From assembly GCA_041600915.1 (NCBI GenBank), contig JBFIJC010000022.1, positions 1-23,027 of the forward strand: a stretch of DNA of 23,027 nt, given 5' to 3'. Positions 1 through 9,596 of the stretch are shown piece by piece (the stretch's first letter is position 1; every line of letters starts with the position of its first letter). The position numbers and the translations under genes were made by a program. The notes below the pieces were generated by a model that worked only from the letters and a program-made list of their open reading frames with translations, ran no database searches and was not told the DNA's origin. This DNA comes from Nitrogeniibacter sp041600915. Its GTDB lineage: Bacteria; Pseudomonadota; Gammaproteobacteria; Burkholderiales; Rhodocyclaceae.

Positions 1-122
1 CTCAGCGAGGCCGTGACAATCTGGAATACGGAAAAAGCGACGCCGATCAGGAACAGAGTGCGGGCAACGCCCCCCTCTTTCCAGCCATAGGGCACCGTCG
101 TGTGTCCGGCAGTTTCGGACAT
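1..122 (-). CDS. TRAP transporter fused permease (4TM/12TM type), N-terminal fragment
   Basis: This is the first 40 codons of a minus-strand gene cut by the window edge. The ATG at 122-120 follows a good ribosome binding site (GGAG, about 7 bases upstream). The fragment starts MSETAGHTTVPYGWKEGG and leads into a hydrophobic stretch (RTLFLIGVAFSVFQIVTASL), which looks like the cytoplasmic tail and first membrane helix of the fused DctQM-type permeases that partner TAXI receptors. The identification rests mainly on context: the gene lies directly downstream, on the same strand, of a clear TAXI solute receptor, the usual order in such operons. The family moves organic acids or similar solutes across the inner membrane using an ion gradient; the substrate cannot be told from this fragment. 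Confidence 0.72.
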   Translation of the reverse strand, partial: MSETAGHTTVPYGWKEGGVARTLFLIGVAFSVFQIVTASL

Positions 123-241
123 GGTGATCTCCTCACACGCCGTACCGGCATGCCTTTGGTTTGGATAGCCCCGGCCCGTGCGATGCGGATCAGGGAACAA
201 CCGGGACCGCACACACGCACCGCCCCGGTTGATAAACAACA

Positions 242-264
242 GCGGCGCACCGATGGCGCGCCGC
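242..264 (-). terminator. Hairpin between receptor and permease genes (possible attenuator)
   Basis: A perfect 7-bp inverted repeat (GCGGCGC at 242-248, GCGCCGC at 258-264, 9-base loop) lies 13 bases past the receptor stop codon. On the minus strand it is followed by a moderately T-rich run (TGTTGTTTAT) rather than a clean U-tract. Its position between a periplasmic receptor and its permease fits an element that lowers expression of the permease relative to the receptor or protects the receptor mRNA end. This role is inferred; the stem itself is seen. Confidence 0.35.
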
Positions 265-276
265 CTTCACACAGAC

Positions 277-1227
277 TTACTTGATCACACCTGCTTCACG
301 GTAGTAACGCTCGGCACCCGGGTGCAGCGGCAGCGGCAGGGCCTTGGCAGCGCCTTCCACGGTGATGCCCTTGGCGGAGGCGTGCGCTGCAACCATCTGG
401 TCCATATTGGTGAACATGGCCTTGGTCATGGCATACACAGCATCGGCGTCAACACCTTCGTGGGTCACGAGAATGTTGCGTACTGCGGCGGTCGGCACAT
501 CTTCGGTCTGACCGGTGTAGGTGTTGGCGGGAATCGGCGCAGCCTCATAGGCCGCGTCACCCACCTTCTCGACCACGTCGGCCGGAATGGACACGACAAC
601 GATCTCGATCGCGGACGACAGGTCGCGCAGCGAAGCGACGCCCAGACCGGCCGATTGCAGGGTGGCGTCGAGCTGACGGTTCTTCATCAGTTCAACCGAT
701 TCGCCAAAGGCCAGATACTCGGTCTTGGCAAAGTCGTCGTAGCTCATGCCGGCGGCCTTGAACAGGGCGCGGGCGTTGAGTTCGGTGCCGGACTTGGGCG
801 CGCCCACGGAGATGCGCTTGCCCTTCAGGTCAGCCAGGGTCTTGATGCCCGATTCCTTGGAGGCCACGATCTGGATGTAGTTGGGATAGATCGCGGCGAG
901 TGCGCGCAGCTTGGTCAGCGGCGTCTTGAAGCCCGCCTCTTCCACGCCTTTGTAGGCATTGGACACGGTATCGCCCAGCGCAAAGGCCACTTCACCGCGA
1001 CCCGCTTGCAGCAGGTTCACGTTTTCGGCACTGGCCTTGGTCGATTGCACGCTGATCTTGGCGTTCGGCAGCGCCTCGCCATACAGCTTCGACAGGGCAA
1101 CGCCCATCGGGTAATACACGCCACTGGTGCCGCCCGTCAGCACGTTGATGAACTTCTGCTCGGCTTGCACGCCGGTCGATGCGATCAGGGCGGCAGCAGC
1201 GAACCCCAGGGTACGGATGAATTTCAT
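277..1227 (-). CDS. TAXI-family TRAP transporter solute-binding protein
   Basis: A 316-residue periplasmic receptor, normal length for the TAXI branch of TRAP transporters. The start chosen is the ATG at 1227-1225, preceded by GGAGGAGACCACC; upstream in-frame extension lacks a signal-peptide appearance. Residues 1-22 form a Sec signal (MKFIRTLGFAAAALIASTG..QA, cleavage near VQA-EQ). The mature protein opens with the family hallmark FINVLTGGTSGVYYPMG, typical of glutamate/aromatic-acid TAXI receptors. It would bind a solute in the periplasm and hand it to the fused permease whose start lies 154 bases downstream on the same strand. Divergent from the HD-GYP operon across a 333-base gap. Ligand unknown. 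Confidence 0.93.
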   Translation of the reverse strand: MKFIRTLGFAAAALIASTGVQAEQKFINVLTGGTSGVYYPMGVALSKLYGEALPNAKISVQSTKASAENVNLLQAGRGEVAFALGDTVSNAYKGVEEAGFKTPLTKLRALAAIYPNYIQIVASKESGIKTLADLKGKRISVGAPKSGTELNARALFKAAGMSYDDFAKTEYLAFGESVELMKNRQLDATLQSAGLGVASLRDLSSAIEIVVVSIPADVVEKVGDAAYEAAPIPANTYTGQTEDVPTAAVRNILVTHEGVDADAVYAMTKAMFTNMDQMVAAHASAKGITVEGAAKALPLPLHPGAERYYREAGVIK

Positions 1228-1420
1228 GGTGGTCTCCTCCACGGATGGTTTTGTCGGCGGGCAAACGACTCGGCAGCGAAGAAGGGAGGGAAGCATCGCC
1301 GCCGGTCGTGCCCGACCTGATCCCTTGTTGCAAGTGCCGGGCCAGTTCTCACGCGGCGCGCATTCATCCGTTAAATCATCGACTTAACATAGGCCACCGG
1401 ACGCACGCCTCGCAACAGCT

Positions 1421-1468
1421 GTGCGGATATCCGCACGGCCGGCGGCGTCCACGTGCGAAAAATCGCAC
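1421..1468. promoter_or_regulatory. Paired operator-like dyads GTGCG-N6-CGCAC
   Basis: Two 16-bp dyads have identical 5-base arms and identical 6-base spacers: GTGCGGATATCCGCAC (1421-1436, a perfect palindrome) and GTGCGAAAAATCGCAC (1453-1468). Their centres are 32 bp apart, close to three helical turns, so they would lie on the same face of the DNA. They end 92 bases before the start codon of the HD-GYP gene. This is the layout of two binding sites for one dimeric regulator. If TACACT at 1507-1512 is the -10, the nearer site is centred near -58, a class-I activator position. The regulator is not known to me. Confidence 0.55.
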
Positions 1469-1502
1469 AAGCCTGCGACAGCGGTGCCGTTAAAGCCTTT
1501 CA

Positions 1503-1517
1503 TCGCTACACTAGCGA
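1503..1517. promoter_or_regulatory. Inverted repeat TCGCTA-N3-TAGCGA over a possible -10 element
   Basis: A 15-bp dyad with perfect 6-base arms, sharing no sequence with the two dyads upstream. It overlaps TACACT (1507-1512), the best -10 candidate ahead of the HD-GYP operon, so a repressor there could block the promoter. It could equally be a short RNA hairpin in a leader. Chance occurrence is not excluded. Confidence 0.3.
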
Positions 1518-1560
1518 AACACTGGCGGACATCGTGCCACGCCGTGTGTGTGGAGGAACC

Positions 1561-2644
1561 ATGGCCCTGAGCACCCCCAGTGCCCGCATCCTGATCGTCG
1601 ATGACACCCCCGAGAATCTGGCGGTGCTTGGCGATGTGCTGCAACCCGACTACACCGTGCTGGCCACCACCTCGGGTGAGCGCGCGCTGGCCATCGCCGC
1701 ATCGCAGCCCGCGCCCGACCTGATTTTGCTCGACATCATGATGCCGCACATGGACGGCTATGCCGTGCTGGGCCGGCTGCGCGAAAACCCGGCCACCTGC
1801 GAAATCCCGGTCATCTTCCTGACCGCACTCACCGACACACAGGACGAAGAACACGGCCTCGCCCTGGGCGCCGCCGACTACATCGCCAAGCCCATTCGAC
1901 CGGCACTGGTGCTGGCGCGCGTGCGCACCCAGCTCGACGCCAAGCGCGCGCGCGATCTCCTGCGTGATCACAACACAGCGCTCGAAGCAGAGATCGCCCG
2001 GCGCATGGCCGACAACGAGCACATCCAGGCGGTCAGCATCCGGGCGCTGGCGCACCTGGCCGAGATCCGAGACACCGACACCGGCAACCACCTGTTGCGC
2101 ACCCAGGCCTACGTCCAGCGCCTGGCCACCTGCCTGAGCACCCATCCGCGCTATGCCGCCACGCTGACCCCGCACTATGTCGACCTGCTGGCCCGCTCGG
2201 CCCCCTTGCACGACATCGGCAAGGTCGGCATTCCCGACCACATCCTGCTCAAGCCAGGCAGGCTCGACGCCGACGAATGGAAAATCATGCAGACGCACTC
2301 GGCCCTGGGCGCCGCTGCGATCGAACAAGCCGAGCAGGACGTAAGCGAAGCGCTACCCTTTCTCTCCCTGGCCAAGGAAATCGCCCGCAGCCACCATGAA
2401 CACTGGGACGGCACCGGCTACCCCGACGGTCTGGCCGGCGAGGCGATTCCGGTGTCGGCAAGGCTGATGGCGCTGGCCGACGTCTTCGACGCCTTGGTCC
2501 ACGCACGAAGCTATAAACCGGGCATGCCCCCCGAGGCCGCCCGCGACATCATTGTCGCCGGTCGCGGCAGCCACTTCGACCCGGCCGTGGTTGATTGCTT
2601 CGAAGCCAGCTTCTCCGATTTCGTCGACATCGCCAAGCGCTACA

Positions 2645-2658
<14 letters not shown>
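1561..2658 (+). CDS. Response regulator with HD-GYP domain (predicted cyclic-di-GMP phosphodiesterase)
   Basis: A 365-residue cytoplasmic two-domain regulator. The start is the ATG at 1561, with GGAGG about 5 bases upstream. Residues 8-125 are a receiver domain: acidic pair D14/D15, phosphoacceptor D58 in LLDIMMPHMDG, T88 and K110 are all present. Residues about 165-355 are an HD-GYP domain with the metal-binding HD at 217/218 (HDIGKVGIPD), HHE at 278-280 and GYP at 286-288 (HHEHWDGTGYP). The key residues are intact, so an active enzyme opening c-di-GMP is expected from knowledge of RpfG-type proteins. No DNA-binding domain follows. The downstream kinase gene starts inside this gene (14-base overlap), so the two are probably co-translated, and the kinase is the likely phosphodonor. 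Confidence 0.95.
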
Positions 2659-5646
<2,988 letters not shown>

Positions 5647-5650
<4 letters not shown>

Positions 5651-5672
5651 GCCGCCCCGGGGGCGGACTCAG
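5647..5672. terminator. Hairpin containing the stop codons of two convergent genes
   Basis: An 11-bp stem with one bulged A (CTGAG-CCGCCC at 5647-5657, loop CGG, GGGCGG-A-CTCAG at 5661-5672). The TGA of the kinase (5648-5650) lies in one arm and the reverse TGA of the lipoprotein gene (5669-5671) in the other. There is no T-run on either side, so it is not a textbook intrinsic terminator, but it is the only structure separating the two converging transcripts. Confidence 0.5.
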
Positions 5673-6220
5673 CGCGAGCCGATGCCGATATTGATGCCGA
5701 TGCCCACCCCGGAGCCGCTGCCCCCGCTGATGCCGAAGCCGCCAAAGAACAGCCCGTCACGCGGGTAGTCGTAGGTGCTTGAAGTGCGTCGCACCACGTC
5801 ATCGCGAAAATGCACATTGAAGTAGGTGGCCGTGCCGGGGTTGCCACTGTTGCTGATATTCCAGTCGTACACCGTCTCGCCGGAGAGCGAAAAATGCTCG
5901 ATGCTGCGCTGCGGGCCGAGCTGATCGATCACCTGTTCGACCGTCATGCCCGGCCGGATTCTGGCCAGCCGGTCGGCGGCCAGACCATCCCAGGTCTCGA
6001 CCACCTGCCCGACCGGATCGAAACGCACCTGCACAAAGCTGGTGCCGAAGGGCTGCGTCGCGTACTGCCACAGCTCGCCGCCATCGGGCCGCGTGATGAT
6101 CCGCGTCGGCGCGCCCCGATCGGCGCGCACCTGCACCGCCGACTGGCCCGGCACGATGGGCGGCCGCGTCGCGCAAGCCGCCAGGCCCAGCACCAAAACC
6201 ACCGCCAGCCAGGCTTTCAT
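5669..6220 (-). CDS. BamE-like lipoprotein with two modules and a glycine-rich tail
   Basis: 183 residues. The start is the ATG at 6220-6218, preceded by AAGGGG; an upstream extension would bury the signal sequence. MKAWLAVVLVLGLAAC is a lipoprotein signal with lipobox LAAC (C16) and Ala at +2, which would favour outer-membrane sorting by the E. coli rule. Two SmpA/OmlA (BamE)-like modules follow: one around IVPGQSAVQVR with G-x-P and FDPVGQVVETWD, the second around IRPGMTVEQVIDQLG with GETVYDWNISNSG. The end is unusual: GLFFGGFGISGGSG then an alternating Gly/Ile/Val run. It starts one base after the stop of its upstream paralogue, so the two form an operon. Function unknown; an envelope role is inferred from the fold. 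Confidence 0.82.
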   Translation of the reverse strand: MKAWLAVVLVLGLAACATRPPIVPGQSAVQVRADRGAPTRIITRPDGGELWQYATQPFGTSFVQVRFDPVGQVVETWDGLAADRLARIRPGMTVEQVIDQLGPQRSIEHFSLSGETVYDWNISNSGNPGTATYFNVHFRDDVVRRTSSTYDYPRDGLFFGGFGISGGSGSGVGIGINIGIGSR

Positions 6221-6221
6221 G

Positions 6222-6710
6222 TCAGCGCCCCTTGTACTCGATGTCCCGGCCCGTGCGCACGACCTGGCCCTGGGGGTTGAAATAGACATTGAAATAGACC
6301 GGCTCCGCCCCGTTGCTGTTGTCGATCAGCCAGTCCCACACCGTCTCGTTCTTGAGCTGGAAGAACTGCGTCTTGGCCGGCTTGCCGAGCATGCGACGCA
6401 CCTGATCCTGGCTCAGTCCGGGCTGGATGCGGGCGAACTGCGCCTCGGTCAGCACCTGCTCGACTTTCTGCACCACATTGCTGCCATCGATGGTGATCAG
6501 ATAGCAGGTGATGCCCTGCGGCTGCTGGGTGTACTCCCAGGTCACCGTGCCATCGTCGTTGCGCCATTCGATCCCCGGCGGGCCGAGTTTGTCGCGCACT
6601 TCAAAGCCGGTCGACACCCCGGGCTTGAGGTCTTCAATCACGAACTGATCACACGCGCTCAGCCCGAACAGGCTCAGCACACCACACAGCAGGGACAGCA
6701 GTTTCTTCAT
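6222..6710 (-). CDS. BamE-like lipoprotein, paralogue of its downstream neighbour
   Basis: 162 residues. The start is the ATG at 6710-6708 with GGAGG about 6 bases upstream. MKKLLSLLCGVLSLFGLSAC gives the lipobox LSAC with C20; residue +2 is Asp, which in E. coli signals retention in the inner membrane, unlike the neighbour's Ala. Like the neighbour it has two BamE-like halves: LKPGVSTGFEVRDKLGPPG..WEY, and IQPGLSQDQVRRMLGKPA ending NETVWDWLIDNSNG and FNPQGQVVRTG. It lacks the glycine-rich tail. The pair looks like a gene duplication of an already duplicated domain. It is not the main BamE, which is shorter and single-domain. Function unknown. Confidence 0.8.
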   Translation of the reverse strand: MKKLLSLLCGVLSLFGLSACDQFVIEDLKPGVSTGFEVRDKLGPPGIEWRNDDGTVTWEYTQQPQGITCYLITIDGSNVVQKVEQVLTEAQFARIQPGLSQDQVRRMLGKPAKTQFFQLKNETVWDWLIDNSNGAEPVYFNVYFNPQGQVVRTGRDIEYKGR

Positions 6711-6889
6711 GAGGCCTCCGTCAAAAAAGGGCCGATCCGTGCGCCGCGCGGCCCCCGGCGCTAGAATGGCGGGGGTTTGACGCGGCGTTTTCTCAAGACC
6801 GGCGGGATGCGCAATCACTTTTTTTCGCACCACACCGGCTGGCGTTGATCCCATTTTGACACTCGATAGCTTCCAGGAGAGCTAGCAAA

Positions 6890-8002
6890 ATGCAAAAAAC
6901 AGTACTCGCACTGGCCCTGTTCGGCCTCGGCCTCGGTGTTGCGCACGCGGACGCCGTCAAAATCGGCCACGCCGGCCCGCTGACCGGCCCGATCGCCCAC
7001 ATTGGCAAGGACGGCGAGAACGGTGCCCGTCTGGCGGTTGAAGACGCCAACGCTGCCGGCGTCATGATTGCCGGCAAGAAGGTCACCTTCGAACTGATGG
7101 GTGAAGACGATCAGGCCGACCCGCGCATGGCCACCACCGCCGCCCAGCGCCTGGCCGATGCCGAAGTCGTCGGCGTGGTCGGTCACGTCACTTCCGGGGC
7201 CTCGATCCCCGCTTCGCGCGTCTATGAGCAGGCCGGCATTCCGGTCATCACGCCCTCGGCCACCAACCCCAAGCTGACCCGTCAGGGCTACAAGGTCACC
7301 TTCCGCGTCATCGCCAACGACCTGCAGCAAGGCGCCGCGATGGCCAAGTACGCCGCCGAATCGCTCAAGCTCACGAAAGTCGCCATCATCGACGACCGCA
7401 CCGCCTACGGCCAGGGCCTGGCCGACGCCTTCGCCGAAAGCCTGAAGGCCTACGGCGTGCAAGTGGTGGGCCGCGAGTTCACCAATGACAAGGCCACCGA
7501 CTTCATGGCCATCCTCACCAAGATCAAGGGCCAGCAGCCCGACGCCATCTTCTACGGCGGCATGGACGCCCAGGCCGCACCGATGCTGCGCCAGATGCGC
7601 CAACTCGGCTACGCCGGCAAGTTCCTCGGCGGCGACGGCGTGTGCACCGGCGAGATGCTCAAGCTCGGTGGCGCCGCACTCAAAGAAGACACCTACTGCT
7701 CGCAGGCCGGCATCCCCATGGAGAAGATGCCCAAGGGCGCTGACTTCAAGGCCCGCTACAAGAAGCGCTTCGATACCGATGTGCAGCTCTACGCGCCCTA
7801 CAGCTACGACGCTGCCATGGCGATGATCGAAGCCATGAAGGTCGCCGGCTCCACGGCACCGGCCAAGTACCTGCCGGCGCTCAAGAGCATTGCGTATGAA
7901 GGCGTGACCGGCGAGATCGCTTTCGACCAGTATGGCGACATCAAGTCGGGCGGCACCACGCTGTTTCAGTTCAAGGACGGCAAGTGGGCCACCCTGAACT
8001 GA
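6890..8002 (+). CDS. Branched-chain amino acid ABC transporter substrate-binding protein (LivK/BraC type)
   Basis: 370 residues. The start is the ATG at 6890, with AGGAG at 6875-6879. The signal peptide MQKTVLALALFGLGLGVAHA is cleaved near AHA-DA; no lipobox. The mature protein is a type I periplasmic-binding fold: VKIGHAGPLTGPIAHIGKD at the N-terminus, GVVGHVTSGASIPASRVYE (the ligand-contact Ser/Ala/Thr region), then VITPSATNP and DDRTAYGQGLADAF. These are hallmarks of the Leu/Ile/Val-binding family, which feeds high-affinity uptake. Two cysteines only, C252 and C270, could form a disulphide. No permease or ATPase gene is adjacent, and a strong terminator follows at once, so it is a single-gene unit. 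The exact ligand is uncertain; family members also bind other amino acids, amides or aromatic compounds. Confidence 0.93.
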   Translation: MQKTVLALALFGLGLGVAHADAVKIGHAGPLTGPIAHIGKDGENGARLAVEDANAAGVMIAGKKVTFELMGEDDQADPRMATTAAQRLADAEVVGVVGHVTSGASIPASRVYEQAGIPVITPSATNPKLTRQGYKVTFRVIANDLQQGAAMAKYAAESLKLTKVAIIDDRTAYGQGLADAFAESLKAYGVQVVGREFTNDKATDFMAILTKIKGQQPDAIFYGGMDAQAAPMLRQMRQLGYAGKFLGGDGVCTGEMLKLGGAALKEDTYCSQAGIPMEKMPKGADFKARYKKRFDTDVQLYAPYSYDAAMAMIEAMKVAGSTAPAKYLPALKSIAYEGVTGEIAFDQYGDIKSGGTTLFQFKDGKWATLN

Positions 8003-8024
8003 TCATGCTGCAATGATCGAGAAG

Positions 8025-8052
8025 GCCCGCCACCGAGGTGGCGGGCTTTTTT
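8025..8052 (+). terminator. Intrinsic terminator after the binding-protein gene
   Basis: Perfect 10-bp stem GCCCGCCACC / GGTGGCGGGC (8025-8034, 8037-8046; effective tetraloop CGAG) followed by six T (8047-8052), 22 bases after the stop. A smaller 6-bp hairpin (GATCAT/ATGATC, 8001-8018) sits at the stop codon just before it. It ends the transcript 23 bases ahead of the antiporter gene. Confidence 0.93.
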
Positions 8053-8075
8053 CGCCAAGGCACGCCCCCTGAACC

Positions 8076-9149
8076 ATGATGCAACTCTTCTTCTTCATTG
8101 CCGGCCTGATCGCCCTCACCGTCGGCGCTGACGTGCTGGTGCGCGGCGCCTCGCGACTGGCGCTGTCCTTCGGCCTGTCGCCGCTGGTGGTCGGACTCAC
8201 CATCGTCGCCTTTGGCACCAGCGCCCCCGAAATTGCCGTCGCCATCGACGCCGCCATCGCCGGGCAGTCCGCGCTGACCATTGGCAATGTGGTCGGCAGC
8301 AATATCTGCAACCTCTTGCTGATTCTCGGCATCGGCGCACTGGTCACCCCGCTGTCGATTGCCGGCCAGGTCATTCGCCAGGAAGTGCCGGTCATGATCG
8401 GCGCCTCGGCGCTGGTCGTCGGCCTCGCCGCCAATGGCCAGATCGGCCAGGCCGAAGGCGGCCTGCTGCTCGCGCTGCTGATCGCCTATCTGATTTTTCT
8501 GGTGCGCCAGTCGCGCCGCGCCTCGCAGGCCGAGCAAGACCACTTCGGCGATCTGTCAGCGGCCGCGCCCGGCGGCCACTGGGGCTTCGATGTGCTCAAG
8601 GTCGTCGCCGGTTTGGGTCTGCTGGTGCTCGGCGCCGACTGGCTGGTCGAGGCGGCGGTGTTTTTTGCCCGCTGGCTGGGCGTGGACGATCTGGTCATCG
8701 GCCTCACCGTTGTCGCCATCGGCACCTCACTGCCCGAGATCGCCACCTCGGTGATGGCCGCCATCCGTGGCGAGCGCGACATGGCCATCGGCAACGCCGT
8801 GGGCAGCAATGTGTTCAATCTGCTCGGCTGTCTCGGGCTGGCCGGCCTGATCGCCCCCACCGGTCTGCCAGTGCCGGCGGCGGCCATCGACTTCGATCTG
8901 TGGGTCATGCTGGCGGTCGCCGTCGCCTGCCTGCCGGTATTTCTGGTGCGTCGGGAAATCGCGCGCTGGGAAGGCGCGGTGTTCATCACCTATTACGTCG
9001 CCTACGTCGTGTATCTGGTACTCGACGCCACCGGTAGCGGCGCGCTCAAGACCTTCACCACGGCCATGCTCGGCTTCGTCATACCGCTCTCGGTAATCAC
9101 CCTGGTCGCCGTTAGCATCCGCCAACGGCGCAAAAGCAAATCCCCCTGA
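8076..9149 (+). CDS. Calcium/sodium antiporter, CaCA family (YrbG-like)
   Basis: 357 residues and almost wholly hydrophobic, about ten membrane helices. It has the two inverted alpha-repeats that define the Ca2+/cation antiporter superfamily: GTSAPE at 47-52 with GSNICN at 74-79, and GTSLPE at 216-221 with GSNVFN at 243-248. The acidic residues E52 and E221, which bind the cation in this family, are both kept. The short cytoplasmic loop between halves (about 145-175: RQSRRASQAEQDHFG) matches small bacterial members. A basic tail RQRRKSKSP ends the protein. The start is the ATG at 8076 (ATG 8079 is equally possible); only a weak AAGG lies upstream. It would export Ca2+ against Na+ or H+; the ion preference cannot be read here. 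Confidence 0.92.
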   Translation: MMQLFFFIAGLIALTVGADVLVRGASRLALSFGLSPLVVGLTIVAFGTSAPEIAVAIDAAIAGQSALTIGNVVGSNICNLLLILGIGALVTPLSIAGQVIRQEVPVMIGASALVVGLAANGQIGQAEGGLLLALLIAYLIFLVRQSRRASQAEQDHFGDLSAAAPGGHWGFDVLKVVAGLGLLVLGADWLVEAAVFFARWLGVDDLVIGLTVVAIGTSLPEIATSVMAAIRGERDMAIGNAVGSNVFNLLGCLGLAGLIAPTGLPVPAAAIDFDLWVMLAVAVACLPVFLVRREIARWEGAVFITYYVAYVVYLVLDATGSGALKTFTTAMLGFVIPLSVITLVAVSIRQRRKSKSP

Positions 9150-9188
9150 TCACGCGCGGACGACAGCGCCTGCGCGCTCGTACCGCGG

Positions 9189-9225
9189 GCGGGTTTGACG
9201 CTGGCTGACACAGGCCAAAACCCGC
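9189..9225 (+). terminator. Hairpin downstream of the antiporter gene
   Basis: An 8-bp outer stem GCGGGTTT (9189-9196) / AAACCCGC (9218-9225), continued after a 5-base bulge by an inner stem TGGC (9202-9205) / GCCA (9214-9217). It lies 39 bases past the stop. No T-run follows, so termination here is uncertain. Confidence 0.4.
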
Positions 9226-9391
9226 GCCACCGGCCCCGACACCCATCATCGCCAGGCAGTGTGGCACGCCCGAAAAGCGTCGACATTTTTTACACCTCAT
9301 GCTTTCGGCGTATGCCGCCTGTCGCAAAGATCGCTTATGTAACAATCGTTTGCACCGAACGGTACATGTCTTGCTTTACCCCTCAACACGA

Positions 9392-9405
9392 TTGATTTAT
9401 GTCAA
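9392..9405. promoter_or_regulatory. FNR/ANR-box-like site
   Basis: TTGAT-TTAT-GTCAA matches the FNR/ANR consensus TTGAT-N4-ATCAA at nine of ten defined bases. It sits in the AT-rich part of the gap, 242 bases upstream of the GTG start of the adhesin. The family responds to oxygen loss (FNR, ANR) or nitric oxide (DNR). No clear -10 is seen about 30 bases downstream, which lowers confidence. Confidence 0.35.
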
Positions 9406-9435
9406 ATTTGGCTGACACACCCCCGTCAGCCAAGT
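9406..9435 (+). promoter_or_regulatory. Strong stem-loop in the adhesin leader
   Basis: An 11-bp stem (ATTTGGCTGAC at 9406-9416 with GTCAGCCAAGT at 9425-9435, one G-T wobble) and an 8-base loop ACACCCCC. It directly abuts the FNR-like site and is not followed by a T-run on the plus strand, so it is not a terminator. It could be a 5'-leader RNA structure or a DNA dyad for a regulator. Confidence 0.5.
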
Positions 9436-9583
9436 CAAAAAAGCTGCACTCGAACGCCCCCGACGCCGACACCCAAGAACCGGCCAGGGATCGCGGCAAG
9501 GCCCGATGGCCCGACGATCATGTTTACGGCGCTCTTCGGCACTGCCTCTGCTTTTCACCTCGCGCCGGGCTGAACGCCAAGAT

Positions 9584-9596
9584 CCTGTCTGACAGG
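9584..9596. promoter_or_regulatory. Short palindrome CCTGTC-T-GACAGG before the adhesin start
   Basis: A 13-bp dyad with perfect 6-base arms, just upstream of the ATG at 9599 and 51 bases before the GTG at 9647. As RNA it gives a 5-bp stem with a 3-base loop. It contains the in-frame TGA (9590-9592) that closes the adhesin frame upstream. It could influence which start codon is used; chance is possible. Confidence 0.25.

Larger units (their letters stand above)
1228..1560. other. Divergent intergenic region with several dyads
   Basis: Non-coding gap between the minus-strand TAXI receptor and the plus-strand HD-GYP regulator, so it should hold both promoters. I see no convincing sigma-70 pair. 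TACACT at 1507-1512 is a possible -10 for the plus-strand operon, without a good -35. Notable inverted repeats are GTTAA-N9-TTAAC (1370-1388), two copies of GTGCG-N6-CGCAC (1421-1436 and 1453-1468) and TCGCTA-N3-TAGCGA (1503-1517). The part nearest the receptor gene (1228-1369) shows nothing I can name apart from its ribosome binding site. Confidence 0.6.

Noticed and set aside
178..1320. A 380-codon plus-strand frame over the TAXI receptor gene.
   Set aside because: It mirrors a well-recognised receptor on the minus strand and has a His/Gly/Arg-rich composition with no family resemblance and no ribosome site.
1453..1560. An upstream GTG start that would lengthen the HD-GYP regulator by 36 residues.
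   Set aside because: The GTG is part of the second dyad, has no ribosome site, and the extension is unlike a receiver-domain N-terminus; ATG 1561 has GGAGG and starts two turns before the first beta-strand.
6762..6767. TAGAAT as a -10 box for the LivK-type gene.
   Set aside because: Five of six bases match, but the -35 position holds GTGCGC-type sequence. Kept only as a weak possibility, not annotated.
6856..6861. TTGACA as a -35 box for the LivK-type gene.
   Set aside because: The matching -10 position would fall on the ribosome binding site and start codon, leaving no leader; no -10-like sequence is there.
9262..9278. TGGCACG as the -24 element of a sigma-54 promoter before the adhesin.
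   Set aside because: The required TTGC at -12 is missing; AAAA lies in its place and the nearest GC is two bases off.
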